A DNA stretch of 64,000 nucleotides from Streptomyces sp. NBC_00510. GTDB lineage: Bacteria; Actinomycetota; Actinomycetes; Streptomycetales; Streptomycetaceae. Below are positions 53,836 to 63,412 of this stretch, in pieces (the first letter of the stretch is position 1; each line of letters begins with the position of its first letter). The notes beneath the pieces are model-generated. The model had not been told where the DNA came from. It saw nothing but the letters and a program-made list of their open reading frames with translations, and searched no databases. The stretch lies in the NCBI GenBank assembly GCA_036013505.1, contig CP107851.1, positions 3,162,001-3,226,000 on the forward strand, given 5' to 3'. A program made the position numbers and the translations under genes.

Positions 53836-55995
53836 ATGACCACCGCACTGCGCACCGCCGCCGACACGATCCTCAGCCGGCTCGTCGGGGACCCGACGGG
53901 CACCGCCCGCCTGCGCGAGGACCAGTGGCGTGCCGTCGAGGCGCTGGTCGCGCACGGCCGCCGCGCCCTGGTGGTCCAGCGCACGGGCTGGGGCAAGTCG
54001 GCCGTGTACTTCGTGGCCACCGCGCTGCTCCGCGAGCGGGGCAGCGGTCCCACGGTGATCGTCTCCCCGCTGCTGGCGCTGATGCGGAACCAGATCGAGG
54101 CCGCCGACCGGGCCGGGATCCGCGCCCGCACGATCAACTCGGCCAACCCCGAGGAATGGGACACGGTGCAGGCCGAGGTCGCCGCAGGGGAGATCGACGT
54201 CCTGCTGGTGAGCCCGGAGCGGCTCAACAACCCCGATTTCCGGGACCAGGTGCTGCCCAAGCTGGCCTCCACCACCGGCCTGCTCGTGGTCGACGAGGCC
54301 CACTGCATCTCCGACTGGGGCCATGACTTCCGGCCCGACTACCGCCGGCTGCGGACGATGCTCGCCGATCTCACTCCGGGCGTTCCGGTGCTGGCCACGA
54401 CGGCCACCGCCAACGCACGCGTGACGGCCGACGTCGCCGAGCAGTTGGGTACCGGCGACCACGAAGGTGCCCTCGTGCTGCGCGGGCCGCTGGACCGCGA
54501 GAGCCTGTCGCTCGGGGTGCTGCGCATGCCCGACGCCGCCCACCGGCTCGCCTGGCTCGCCGACCACGTCGGCGACCTCCCGGGCTCGGGCATCGTCTAC
54601 ACCCTGACCGTGGCGGCCGCGGAGGAGGTCACGGCCTTCCTCCGGCAGCGCGGTCACCGGGTCGCCGCCTACTCGGGGCGCACCGAGGACGCCGACCGCC
54701 GGGCCGCCGAGTCCGCGCTGCTGAACAACGAGGTCAAGGCGCTGATCGCCACCTCGGCGCTCGGCATGGGCTTCGACAAGCCGGACCTGGGCTTCGTGGT
54801 GCACCTGGGCTCGCCCTCCTCCCCCATCGCCTACTACCAGCAGGTCGGACGTGCCGGACGCGGTGTGGACCACGCGGAGGTGCTGCTGCTCCCCGGGCCG
54901 GAGGACGAGGCGATCTGGCGTTACTTCGCCTCGCTCGCCTTCCCCCGTGAGGAACAGGTGCGGCGCACCCTGGAGACGCTGGCCGCCTCCGGGGGCCCGA
55001 TGTCGGTGCCCGCGCTCGAGACCCGGGTGGACCTGCGCCGCAACCGTCTGGAGACCATGCTCAAGGTCCTCGACGTGGACGGCGCGGTGCACCGGGTGCG
55101 CGGCGGCTGGACGGCCACGGGCCTGCCCTGGACGTACGACACCGAGCGGTACGCGTGGGTCGACCGGCAGCGCAAGACCGAGCAGCAGGCGATGCGCGAG
55201 TACGCCACGACCTCGGTGTGCCGCATGGAGTACCTGCGCCGTCAGCTCGACGACGAGGAGGCCGCCCCCTGCGGCCGCTGCGACAACTGCGCCGGGCCCC
55301 GGTTCACCGCGGAGGTCTCCCGCGAGGCCCTGGAGGCGGCACGGGCCGCCCTCGGGCGCCCGGGGGTCGAGGTCGAGCCCCGCCGGATGTGGCCGACGGG
55401 TCTGCCCGCGATCGGCATCGACCTCAAGGGGAAGATCCCGCCGGGCGAACAGGCCGCGACCGGAAGGGCACTGGGACGGCTCTCCGACATCGGCTGGGGC
55501 AACCGGCTCCGCCCGCTGTTCGCCGAGAACGCGACGGACGGCCCCGTTCCGGACGACGTGGCGCAGGCCGTGGTGCAGGTGCTCGCGGACTGGGCGAAGG
55601 GCCCGGGCGGCTGGGCGAGCGGCGAGCCCGACGCCCCGCAGCGGCCGGTCGGCGTCGTCACCGTCGCCTCGCACACCCGGCCGCAGCTCATCGCGTCGCT
55701 CGGTGCGCGCATCGCCGAGATCGGCCGTATGCCGCTGCTCGGGGAAGTGGCGCACAGCGGTGACCTGGAGCCCTCGCGGGTGCCGCGCAGCAACAGCGCA
55801 CAGCGACTGCGGGCGCTGCACGGGGCGTTCACCGTTCCACCCGCCCTCTCCGACGCCCTCGCCGCGGCCGCGGGACCGGTTCTGCTGGTCGACGACTTCA
55901 CCGATACGGGGTGGACCGTGGCCGTCGCCGCGCGGCTGTTGCGCCGATCCGGTGTTACGGCGGTGTTTCCGCTGGTCCTGGCCTTGCAGGGCTGA
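53836..55995 (+). CDS. recQ: RecQ-type DNA helicase with C-terminal phosphoribosyltransferase-like domain
   Basis: A 719-residue SF2 helicase with Walker A TGWGKS, the DEAHCISDWGHDFRPDY motif II, TATA motif III, GRAGRG motif VI region and the CGRCDNC zinc module of RecQ (near 475). Instead of an HRDC domain, the last about 150 residues end in GPVLLVDDFTDTGWTVAVAARLL (about 680-702), the PRPP-loop signature of type I phosphoribosyltransferases. It unwinds forks and recombination intermediates; the role of the tail is unknown. The ATG at 53836 is preceded by a GGGG run only. Confidence 0.88.
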   Translation: MTTALRTAADTILSRLVGDPTGTARLREDQWRAVEALVAHGRRALVVQRTGWGKSAVYFVATALLRERGSGPTVIVSPLLALMRNQIEAADRAGIRARTINSANPEEWDTVQAEVAAGEIDVLLVSPERLNNPDFRDQVLPKLASTTGLLVVDEAHCISDWGHDFRPDYRRLRTMLADLTPGVPVLATTATANARVTADVAEQLGTGDHEGALVLRGPLDRESLSLGVLRMPDAAHRLAWLADHVGDLPGSGIVYTLTVAAAEEVTAFLRQRGHRVAAYSGRTEDADRRAAESALLNNEVKALIATSALGMGFDKPDLGFVVHLGSPSSPIAYYQQVGRAGRGVDHAEVLLLPGPEDEAIWRYFASLAFPREEQVRRTLETLAASGGPMSVPALETRVDLRRNRLETMLKVLDVDGAVHRVRGGWTATGLPWTYDTERYAWVDRQRKTEQQAMREYATTSVCRMEYLRRQLDDEEAAPCGRCDNCAGPRFTAEVSREALEAARAALGRPGVEVEPRRMWPTGLPAIGIDLKGKIPPGEQAATGRALGRLSDIGWGNRLRPLFAENATDGPVPDDVAQAVVQVLADWAKGPGGWASGEPDAPQRPVGVVTVASHTRPQLIASLGARIAEIGRMPLLGEVAHSGDLEPSRVPRSNSAQRLRALHGAFTVPPALSDALAAAAGPVLLVDDFTDTGWTVAVAARLLRRSGVTAVFPLVLALQG

Positions 55996-56192
55996 CCGGT
56001 AGTCACCATGTGAGACGGAGACGGGATCTAAGCGGCGGAGGGTCAGATAACAGACAGGTCGACAAAATGACCGTTGCCGCCTGCGTGTGCGACAGGAACA
56101 ATTGAGTCTGGATCCCCGCATCGGCTCTTGGAGCCCCACGACCGGCATGCCCGCGCACGCCCGGTCGCGGACGCATACCCGAAGGGAGGACC

Positions 56193-56789
56193 GTGGCCAT
56201 CGGCTTCGCTCCGGAAACCGCTTCCGTGAATTCCTCCCGCCGTGCCGGACGCCATCGCACCCTCGAGCCGGCCGAATGGACGGCCGCGGGCATCCCCCTG
56301 CTGATCAACCCGCGCGAAGTGGTCACGGACCTCCACACACGCCACCTCCCGGCCCCGGGAACCGCCGTGGTCGCGGTCTACTCCCCGGACGAACGGCTGA
56401 CGGCCAGCGCGTCCTTCGCACAGCGCCCCGGCGTCACCGACGGCTGGGAACGGCGCAACGCGATCCTCGTCCACCTGCGCCGGATCACCGCGGACGACCT
56501 GCGGCGGCGCAGGCCCGTGCGCACCGCGGTCCTGCTCGTCTGCCGCGACGGCGGAGCGGGGTGGACCGAGGTGGACGGTGCGTGGATGTGGGGACTGCGC
56601 GACGCCTGCTCGCTGTACGGGCTGCGCCCCGGTTCGTACATCACCCTGACCGACGACGGCTGGCGGGTGCAGGGCGAGGACCGTTCGGGACGTTCCCCGA
56701 ACGCCACTTCCTGGTCGGCCACGAGCCGCGGCGCAGCGAGCCTGCGTCCCAGTGGGACGCCGCCCCTGCGCCGCGCGGCGGCGCGTTGA
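56193..56789 (+). CDS. Conserved hypothetical protein
   Basis: A 198-residue soluble protein. It is basic at both ends, with a central part WERRNAILVHLRRITADDLRRRRPVRTAVLLVCRDGG and a Trp-rich TEVDGAWMWGLRDACSLYGL. The last about 40 residues are a Ser/Arg/Pro-rich tail. I do not recognise a domain. The GTG at 56193 has GGGAGGACC upstream. Its stop is adjacent to the convergent stop of the next gene (no gap). Confidence 0.65.
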   Translation: MAIGFAPETASVNSSRRAGRHRTLEPAEWTAAGIPLLINPREVVTDLHTRHLPAPGTAVVAVYSPDERLTASASFAQRPGVTDGWERRNAILVHLRRITADDLRRRRPVRTAVLLVCRDGGAGWTEVDGAWMWGLRDACSLYGLRPGSYITLTDDGWRVQGEDRSGRSPNATSWSATSRGAASLRPSGTPPLRRAAAR

Positions 56790-57428
56790 TCAGGCGTTGA
56801 CGCCGAGCAGCGCGTTGATCCGCTGCGGGTCGCCGCAGACGACCAGCAGGGTTCCGGCCCGTGCCATCGCGGAGGGCAGGACACGTGCCACGGTCTCGTC
56901 GGAGCCGCCGTTGACGGCCACGACCACCACGGGCCGGCCCTTGGCGCGGTCGGCGTCGTGAGCGGCGTAGAACACGTCGTCGCCGGCGTCGTGCTGGGCC
57001 CAGTAGGACGTTTCGCCGAAGCTCAGCTCGTGGGCGGCCCAGGGGTGCTGCTCGCCGGTGGTGAGCACCAGGACCTCACCCGGAGCGCGCCCGCTGTCCA
57101 GCAGCAGGTCGACGGCCTCGTCGGCGGCGTCGAGGGCGCCGTCCACCGGGGCGGGGATGAGCTGGATCTGCGCCGACGGGCCGGCGGAGACGGAGGCCAC
57201 GACCTCGGGGTCCCGCGGCGAACGCTGCTGCGGGGGTACGACGGGTCCGCGGGCCGGACCGGGACGGCCGGGCCGGGCGTTGGCCGCCGGGGCGCCACGC
57301 GGCGGCGCGGGGCGAGGGCCGGGGCCCGGTACGGGGCGGGGGGTCGGCGCGGGCCGGCCGGCGGCCGGGGCTACGCGGGGACCCGGGACACTCTCGTGAA
57401 TCTGAGGCTCCTCGGGGGTGAGAGGCAT
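56790..57428 (-). CDS. Hypothetical protein with Pro/Arg/Gly-rich N terminus
   Basis: A 212-residue protein. Residues about 10-85 are disordered, Pro/Arg/Gly/Ala-rich. Residues about 85-212 form a compact domain (APGEVLVLTTGEQHPWAAHEL ... AKGRPVVVVAVNGGSDE ... GTLLVVCGDPQRINALLG). That alternation of strands recalls the C-terminal part of UvrD/Rep-type helicases, but no Walker motif is present, so helicase function is not supported. The start at 57428 was chosen over an upstream frame without coding character. It lies 59 bases after rnhB and may be co-transcribed. Confidence 0.65.
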   Translation of the reverse strand: MPLTPEEPQIHESVPGPRVAPAAGRPAPTPRPVPGPGPRPAPPRGAPAANARPGRPGPARGPVVPPQQRSPRDPEVVASVSAGPSAQIQLIPAPVDGALDAADEAVDLLLDSGRAPGEVLVLTTGEQHPWAAHELSFGETSYWAQHDAGDDVFYAAHDADRAKGRPVVVVAVNGGSDETVARVLPSAMARAGTLLVVCGDPQRINALLGVNA

Positions 57429-57487
57429 GTGCTGATGTCTATCAAATGCACCGGAACAACGCAGCGGCGGGTAGGTCACAACTCGAC

Positions 57488-58183
57488 TCAGAAGTCGAAC
57501 CCGAGTTGCTCACCCATCTCCCCCGCCTCCACGGTCTCCCGGACCTTCTTCAAGTGCTGCCAACGCGGCAGCGTATCGAGATATGCCCAGGACAGCCGAT
57601 GGAGGGGGGTGGGCCCCAGCTCCTCCAGTGCCGCCCGGTGCACCGGCGAAGGGTACCCGGCATTGTCCTCGAAGCCGAACGGAGCATAGTCGACGCCCAG
57701 TTCCGCCATCATCGCGTCCCGCCGCACCTTGGCGATCACGGACGCGGCCGCCACGGCCACGCACGAGCGGTCGCCCTTGATGACCGTGCGCACACGCCAG
57801 GGACCCCCGAGGTAGTCGTGCTTGCCATCGAGTATCACCGCGTCCGGACGCACGGGCAGGGCGTCCAGGGCGCGCGTGGCGGCGAGCCGCAGCGCGGCGG
57901 TCATCCCCAGTGCGTCGATCTCCTCCGGGGAGGCGTCGCCGAGCGCGAAGGAGTTCACCCATCCGGTGAGCGCACCGGCGAGCGCGGTACGGCGCTTGAC
58001 GGTGAGCAGCTTGGAGTCGGTGAGGCCGTCCGGGGGCCGTCGCAGCCCGGTGACGGCCGCGCACACGGTGACGGGCCCGGCCCAGGCGCCCCGTCCGACC
58101 TCGTCGACGCCCGCGATGACCTTGGCGCCGAGGGTCGCGCGCAGCGAGCGCTCGACGGTGTGGGTGGGGGGTTCGTGGACCAT
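57488..58183 (-). CDS. rnhB: Ribonuclease HII
   Basis: A 231-residue RNase HII that cuts RNA in RNA/DNA hybrids, including single embedded ribonucleotides. The acidic catalytic residues are in [14 protein letters not shown] (Asp-Glu pair), [12 protein letters not shown] and [11 protein letters not shown]. The length is normal. The ATG at 58183 gives a short N-terminal lead before the catalytic strand. Confidence 0.95.
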   Translation of the reverse strand: MVHEPPTHTVERSLRATLGAKVIAGVDEVGRGAWAGPVTVCAAVTGLRRPPDGLTDSKLLTVKRRTALAGALTGWVNSFALGDASPEEIDALGMTAALRLAATRALDALPVRPDAVILDGKHDYLGGPWRVRTVIKGDRSCVAVAAASVIAKVRRDAMMAELGVDYAPFGFEDNAGYPSPVHRAALEELGPTPLHRLSWAYLDTLPRWQHLKKVRETVEAGEMGEQLGFDF

Positions 58184-58277
58184 GGCAAGGCTTAGCCTAC
58201 GCTCCCGTGTTGGACCGGCCGGGAGCAGGCCGGGGAGCACGGCCGGAGGTCGCGGGCGGGCCGGCCCGGCGACCGCG

Positions 58278-58871
58278 TCAGGGGCGCAGCAGGGGCAGCA
58301 TCACCTGGTCGACGACCTCGATCAGGTCCTCCTCGGTGATCTCCCGGCCGCCGATCTTCGACCGGTACATCATCAGCGCGGGCACCACGTCGGCGACGAT
58401 GTCACCGGTGGCGTCGGGCCGCACCTCACCGCGCTCGATGCCGCGGCGGACCACGTCCAGGATGCGGTGCTTGGTGGGTTCGACGACCCCTTCCATGATC
58501 AGCCGTACGAAGCAGTGGGCGGCTTCCTGGTCGCACTCGTCGATCACCGAGCGCAGGGCGAGCCCGCCGCGCGAGTACATCGCCTCGCGCATCCGCAGCA
58601 CGAGGAAGACCAGGTCCTCCCGCAGGCCGCCCAGGTCCGGGACGTCGGGGACCTCGGGGAAGGCCGTCTGCAGGGCGTCGGCGACGAGGGCCTGCTTGGA
58701 CGGCCAGCGGCGGTAGACGGCCGCCTTGCCGGTCTGGGCGCCGGCTGCGACGCCCTCCATGGTCAGCCCTCGCCAGCCCACGGTGCTGAGCTGGTCCAGA
58801 GCGGCTCCGAGGATCGCCCGCTCCAGAACGGGCCCGCGGCGGCGGGTTCCCGCTCCCTGCGACATGGTCAT
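58278..58871 (-). CDS. TetR-family repressor
   Basis: A 197-residue regulator with an N-terminal helix-turn-helix ([27 protein letters not shown], about 36-62) and a helical ligand domain. It is divergent from an EmrB/QacA-type MFS gene with two 20-base palindromes between them, so it very probably represses the pump and itself in response to a toxic ligand. ATGs at 58871 and 58865 are both possible. Confidence 0.88.
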   Translation of the reverse strand: MTMSQGAGTRRRGPVLERAILGAALDQLSTVGWRGLTMEGVAAGAQTGKAAVYRRWPSKQALVADALQTAFPEVPDVPDLGGLREDLVFLVLRMREAMYSRGGLALRSVIDECDQEAAHCFVRLIMEGVVEPTKHRILDVVRRGIERGEVRPDATGDIVADVVPALMMYRSKIGGREITEEDLIEVVDQVMLPLLRP

Positions 58872-58893
58872 GCCACCTTCTCATTCACTCTCT

Positions 58894-58959
58894 AGTGAAC
58901 GCTTGCGTTCACTACCACCATCACCCTAGTGTCGTACACAGTGAACGCGACCGTTCACT
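58894..58959. promoter_or_regulatory. Two TetR-type operators in the TetR-MFS intergenic region
   Basis: AGTGAACGCTTGCGTTCACT (58894-58913) is a perfect 20-base palindrome. AGTGAACGCGACCGTTCACT (58940-58959) has the same AGTGAACG/CGTTCACT arms around four bases. They are 46 bases centre to centre, and between them TTGCGT-N18-TAGTGT could be the pump promoter. Confidence 0.85.
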
Positions 58960-58981
58960 AAGTCACCGACTGGGGGACCTC

Positions 58982-60529
58982 GTGACGACTGGGCAACTCA
59001 CCTCACCACGAAAGCCCGGAGCCGCGCGACGCGACGGCAGGCCGGGCATCGCACTCGCGGTGATCGCGGCCTGCCAGCTCATGGTCGTGCTGGACGCCAC
59101 CATTGTGAACATCGCGCTCCCGCACATCCAGGACGCGCTCTCCTTCTCCACCACCGATCTGTCCTGGGTGCTCAACGCCTACACGCTCACCTTCGGCGGT
59201 CTGCTGCTGCTCGGCGGGCGCGCGGGCGACATCCTCGGACGGCGCAGGGTGTTCGTCTTCGGCATCCTGCTGTTCTCCCTCGCCTCCCTCCTCGGAGGCT
59301 TCGCCCAGGAGCCGTGGCAGCTGCTCGCCGCGCGCTCCCTGCAGGGCGTCGGCGGTGCGATAGCCTCGCCGACCTCGCTCGCCCTCATCACCACCAACTT
59401 CCCCGAGGGCCCGGAGCGCAACCGGGCCTTCGGCGTGTTCGCCGCGGTCTCCGCGGGCGGCGGCGCCGTGGGCCTGCTGGCCGGCGGCATGCTCACCGAC
59501 TGGCTCGACTGGCGCTGGGTCTTCTTCGTCAACGTGCCGATCGGCCTGCTGATCGCCTTCCTGGCACCGCGCTTCATCAGCGAGTCGCAGCGGCACCCGG
59601 GGCGGTTCGACGTCGCCGGAGCCGTCACCTCGACGCTCGGCATGGCCTCGCTGGTCTACGGCTTCATCCGCGCCGCCCACTCGGGCTGGCGGGACACCCT
59701 GACCGTGTCCTCGTTCGCGGCCGCCGTCGTGCTGCTCGGCGCCTTCGTGGTCATCGAGCGGCGGGCCCGGGAGCCGATCACCCCGCTGCGGATGTTCGCC
59801 GACCGCAACCGCTCGGGCACCTACCTGATGATGCTGAGCCTGGCCGCGGCCATGTTCGGGATGTTCTTCTTCATCGTCATCTTCGTGCAGAACGTGCTCG
59901 GCTACAGCCCCATCGCGGCGGGCTTCGCCTTCCTCCCGGTCACCGCGGCGATCGTGACCGGGGCAGGGCTGTCCACCCGCTTCCTGCCGGTGCTCGGGCC
60001 GAAGCCGTTCCTCGTGGCCGGCTCGGCGCTGACCGGTTCCGGGATGGCGTGGCTGACCCTGATCGACCCCGGCAGCAGCTACGTGGGCGGCGTGCTCGGT
60101 CCCATGCTGCTCTTCGGCTTCGGCATGGGCCTGAACTTCGTCACGCTGACCCTGACGGCCGTCTCCGGTGTCGCCCAGCACGAGGCGGGGGCCGCCTCCG
60201 GGCTCCTCAACGCGATGCAGCAGGTGGGCGGTTCGCTCGGGCTGTCCATCCTGGTGACGGTGTTCGGCACCGCGAGCCGCGACAAGGCCACCGGTCTCGT
60301 CCCGGACTTCCTGGCGCACGCCACCCGGGAGCAGCAGACCGCCTTCCAGCGGACGCACGAACTGCCGCCGCCGTGGGGCCACGAGGTCCTCGCGCACGGC
60401 ATCTCGACCGCGTTCTACGCGGCCGTGGGGCTCGTCGTGCTCGCCCTGGTCACGGCGTTGTTCGTGATCCGGGTCCGCAAGAGCGACCTGGAGGCGCTCA
60501 GCGGCAGCGCGGGCGTGCCCGCGGCCTGA
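58982..60529 (+). CDS. MFS drug exporter, DHA2 (EmrB/QacA) family
   Basis: The 515-residue protein has about 14 membrane helices, an ATIVNIALPHIQ motif D1, GGRAGDILGRRRVF motif A and a motif C-like GGGAVGLLAGG. These are typical of proton-driven drug antiporters. The GTG at 58982 has GGGGGACC upstream, and the conserved first helix follows after about 25 residues. The TetR gene and two operators upstream imply inducible resistance to an unknown compound. Confidence 0.9.
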   Translation: MTTGQLTSPRKPGAARRDGRPGIALAVIAACQLMVVLDATIVNIALPHIQDALSFSTTDLSWVLNAYTLTFGGLLLLGGRAGDILGRRRVFVFGILLFSLASLLGGFAQEPWQLLAARSLQGVGGAIASPTSLALITTNFPEGPERNRAFGVFAAVSAGGGAVGLLAGGMLTDWLDWRWVFFVNVPIGLLIAFLAPRFISESQRHPGRFDVAGAVTSTLGMASLVYGFIRAAHSGWRDTLTVSSFAAAVVLLGAFVVIERRAREPITPLRMFADRNRSGTYLMMLSLAAAMFGMFFFIVIFVQNVLGYSPIAAGFAFLPVTAAIVTGAGLSTRFLPVLGPKPFLVAGSALTGSGMAWLTLIDPGSSYVGGVLGPMLLFGFGMGLNFVTLTLTAVSGVAQHEAGAASGLLNAMQQVGGSLGLSILVTVFGTASRDKATGLVPDFLAHATREQQTAFQRTHELPPPWGHEVLAHGISTAFYAAVGLVVLALVTALFVIRVRKSDLEALSGSAGVPAA

Positions 60530-60536
60530 CGCCGGC

Positions 60537-60573
60537 GCCGCCGCCCGGCCCGAGGGGAGGCCGGGGCGGCGGC
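60537..60573. terminator. Hairpin between the MFS and DUF4173 genes
   Basis: GCCGCCGCCCGGCC (60537-60550) pairs with GGCCGGGGCGGCGGC (60559-60573) with one bulged base. It lies in the 59-base gap between convergent stops. Confidence 0.7.
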
Positions 60574-60588
60574 ACACGGCGTTCCACC

Positions 60589-62238
60589 TCACGGGAAGAC
60601 CGGATCGCCCCACTCGTCGTAGAGGCCCGGCAGCCCCGCCTCGTCGCACGGCCGGCCGCCGGTCTGCGGCGGGTGCCCGTCGAGCAGCGACCGCGCCCGG
60701 ACCTCACCCAGACTGGTGGTGAACCAGGCCTCGGTGCCGTCCTCGTAGAGGTGCTCGACGATCTTCTCCAGGGCGCAGGAGCGCTGTGGCTCCGGCAGCT
60801 GGTCCAGCTCCGGGACGGCGTCCGCGGAGAGGTGCCGCAGGTACTCCAGGTCGATCTTGCCGGTGCTCTCGTAGCGGCTCACCTGCTGGTCGGCGATGAG
60901 TGCGTCGGGCGACACCAGCCCGAAGGCGAGGACGGACGCCGCGGCGCTCACCGCCACGGCGCGCGGCAGCCAGCGCGCGCCGAACACCCCGGCCGCCATG
61001 ACCAGGACGATCAGCAGCCCGAGCCACAGCTCCACACCCGCCACCGAGATCCGCAGCCGGGTCAGCCCGTACGCGTCGACGTACAGGTCCATGCGACGCA
61101 GCGCGGAGGCGACCACGACCAGGGTCAGCACGCAGATCGTGCCGAGGACGGAGCGCACGAGCAGGCGGTCGCGGTCGGTGCCGCGCGGCGCCCAGCGCTG
61201 GGCGAGGGCGATGACCACCACGGTGAGCAGGGTGACGACGAGCAACTGCCAGAAGCCCTGCCGGGCGTACTGCGCGTAGGTCAGGCCGGTCTTGGCGAGC
61301 ACCTTCTCGTAGCCGCCGAACAGCACCGCCAGCTGGACGGCGTTGAAGGCCGCGAACAGCGCGGCGAGGACGACCAACGGCAGTGCCCACTCTGCGCGCC
61401 GGCGCGCGCGTCCCGGTTTCACCTCGATCCGGTCCCAGCGGCGCGGCGCCGCGGCGGTCCACGCCGCGCAGAGGGCGAACAGCGTCCCGACGAGGAGGAG
61501 CAGGACGCGCAGGGGGGCGTCGGTGACGGTCACATCGGGCATGAGGTCGCCCAGCAGGTCGGCGAACGCCGCGTCGGCCCCCGCGAAGAGCGCGCCGAAG
61601 ACGACGAGGAGCACGACGGTCACGCCGACGGTCTTCAGCATCGGCAGCAGCCGGCTGCGGTCACGGGCGGACCGCTCGCGCAGCCCGCGCAGCGCCCAGC
61701 CGATCGCGGACGCCGGAGCGGACCACAGCCCGACGCCGCCGAGCAGGACGCCCGGCCAGCGGCGGCCGCCGTGCAGGGCCAGCGAGCCCAGGAAGGCGGC
61801 GGCGACGACGGCCAGGAACGACGGCCACCAGGCGTCCCGCAGTGCCGGAATGAGCAGCAGCGTCAGGCCTGCGACCGCCCAGAGGGCCGACCAGGGCCGC
61901 AGCCGGCGTCCATGGTCGAGGGCGGCGACCGCGGCCGCGGCCGCGGCGGGCACGCTGACCAGCAACAGGTTGATCCCCAGGCCGCCGCGCAGCAGAACCG
62001 CGGCCAGCACACCGGTGAGCAGCGCCGTCCACAGCACGGCGGGCCGTGCGGCGCGTGGGGTCCGCGAGCGGCTCGCGATCACCCACGCGGGCGGCGGGGG
62101 CGGTGGCGGGGGCGTCCAGGGACGCGGGTACGGCGGCGCCGGATGGACGGGTGGACCGTGCTTCCGCAGCGGTGCCTGCGGATGTGCCTGCGCGGGCGCC
62201 TGCGCCGTCGGCGCGGCGTCGGACGGTGTGTCGGACAT
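60589..62238 (-). CDS. DUF4153/DUF4173 multi-pass membrane protein
   Basis: The 549-residue protein has a Pro-rich cytoplasmic N terminus (about 1-60, including a run of eight prolines) and about 12-13 membrane helices. A soluble C-terminal part (about 455-549) contains DLEYLRHLSADAVPEL. YARQGFWQLLVVT and GLTRLRIS in the middle are hallmarks of DUF4173. The function is unknown. Confidence 0.82.
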   Translation of the reverse strand: MSDTPSDAAPTAQAPAQAHPQAPLRKHGPPVHPAPPYPRPWTPPPPPPPPAWVIASRSRTPRAARPAVLWTALLTGVLAAVLLRGGLGINLLLVSVPAAAAAAVAALDHGRRLRPWSALWAVAGLTLLLIPALRDAWWPSFLAVVAAAFLGSLALHGGRRWPGVLLGGVGLWSAPASAIGWALRGLRERSARDRSRLLPMLKTVGVTVVLLVVFGALFAGADAAFADLLGDLMPDVTVTDAPLRVLLLLVGTLFALCAAWTAAAPRRWDRIEVKPGRARRRAEWALPLVVLAALFAAFNAVQLAVLFGGYEKVLAKTGLTYAQYARQGFWQLLVVTLLTVVVIALAQRWAPRGTDRDRLLVRSVLGTICVLTLVVVASALRRMDLYVDAYGLTRLRISVAGVELWLGLLIVLVMAAGVFGARWLPRAVAVSAAASVLAFGLVSPDALIADQQVSRYESTGKIDLEYLRHLSADAVPELDQLPEPQRSCALEKIVEHLYEDGTEAWFTTSLGEVRARSLLDGHPPQTGGRPCDEAGLPGLYDEWGDPVFP

Positions 62239-62454
62239 GAGAACCCCTCCCCGCCGGTCGCACGGCGCCCGGGGGCTGCGCGCGGGACCGGTGCTCGACT
62301 GCGCGTCCGGCGAAGATCGGCCGGACGGCGTGGCCGACAGGCTAGGCGCGCCGACGAGCTGCGCAAACGCGGTACGGGCCCGAGGCGCAGTCTGTGACAG
62401 GGCCGTGACAATGCAGAGGGTTGGGAGGCCGGGGGCGGGGCCGGCGGGCGCGGC

Positions 62455-63357
62455 TCAGCCGGCGGGCAGCCATTCCGGCAGGGGCTCGCACCGCTCCTGC
62501 CACTCCCGCGGGGGCTCGCCACCGGCGCCGGCGGCGATGATCCCGCCGACGATGGCGCAGGTGGTGTCCACGTCGCCGCCCGCGCGGGCGGTGGTCCAGA
62601 AGGCGCCCTCGTAGTCGCCCAGGCCCCGCGCGGCGGACCACAGGGCGAAGGGGACGGTGTCGTGCGCACTGGTGCGGCGGCCGTTGCCGAGCACGGCCGC
62701 GACGGTGGCCACGTCGTCGTAGTCGAGCATGTCGACGGCGCGGCGCAGCCCGGCGTGCACGGCGCTGCGCGGCAGCAGCGCCACGACGCGGGTGATCAGG
62801 TCCGCGGGGTCGCCGGGGCCGGCCGGGTCCGCGGCGAGCGAGGCGGCGGCCGCGACGGCCATCGCGCCGACGACGGCCTCGCGGTGCTGGTGGGTGGTGT
62901 ACGCCGACAGCTCGGCCTGCTCGGCGGCCTTCTCCGGCTCGCCCGCGTACCAGGCGCCCAGGGGCGCCACGCGCATGGCGGCGCCGTTGCCCCAGGAACC
63001 CTGGCCGTTGAACATCTCGGCCGCGAGCGTGCGCCAGTCGGCGCCTTCCTGCCGGATCAGCCGCAGCATCCGGTTCACGCCGGGGCCGTAGCCGCGGTCG
63101 AAGTCGTGGTGTGCCGCGAAGGAGGCGGCCAGGGTGTCCTGGTCGACGGCGCCGTGCGAGTCCAGGACCGCGACGACCGAGCACGCCATCTCGGTGTCGT
63201 CCGTCCACTGCCAGGTTCCCGGCGGCAGCGTGCGGCCCTGCAGTGCCGGGTAGTGCGCCGGCACGAAGAACTGGGAGCCGAGGGCGTCGCCCAGGGCGAG
63301 ACCGCGCAGGCTGGACAGCGCGCGGCGGCGTGGGAGGTCATGGGGGTCAGCGGTCAT
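62455..63357 (-). CDS. ADP-ribosylglycohydrolase family protein
   Basis: A 300-residue DraG/ARH-type protein. The metal-binding motifs are GTWQWTDDTEMA (about 47-58) and GGDVDTTCAIVGGI (about 264-277), and GNGAAMRVAPLG lies in the middle. Such enzymes remove ADP-ribose from proteins or small molecules with a two-metal centre; the substrate here is not known. No partner ADP-ribosyltransferase is seen in the window. Confidence 0.9.
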   Translation of the reverse strand: MTADPHDLPRRRALSSLRGLALGDALGSQFFVPAHYPALQGRTLPPGTWQWTDDTEMACSVVAVLDSHGAVDQDTLAASFAAHHDFDRGYGPGVNRMLRLIRQEGADWRTLAAEMFNGQGSWGNGAAMRVAPLGAWYAGEPEKAAEQAELSAYTTHQHREAVVGAMAVAAAASLAADPAGPGDPADLITRVVALLPRSAVHAGLRRAVDMLDYDDVATVAAVLGNGRRTSAHDTVPFALWSAARGLGDYEGAFWTTARAGGDVDTTCAIVGGIIAAGAGGEPPREWQERCEPLPEWLPAG

Positions 63358-63412
63358 GGCGGGAGAACTCTGACATCCGGTGCCACCCGGGTCAATCGTC
63401 CTGTGCGCAATC

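Noticed and set aside
59314..62397. A 1027-codon plus-strand frame through the MFS and DUF4173 genes
   Set aside because: It runs out of frame through one real gene and antisense to another; the translation is low complexity without conserved motifs.
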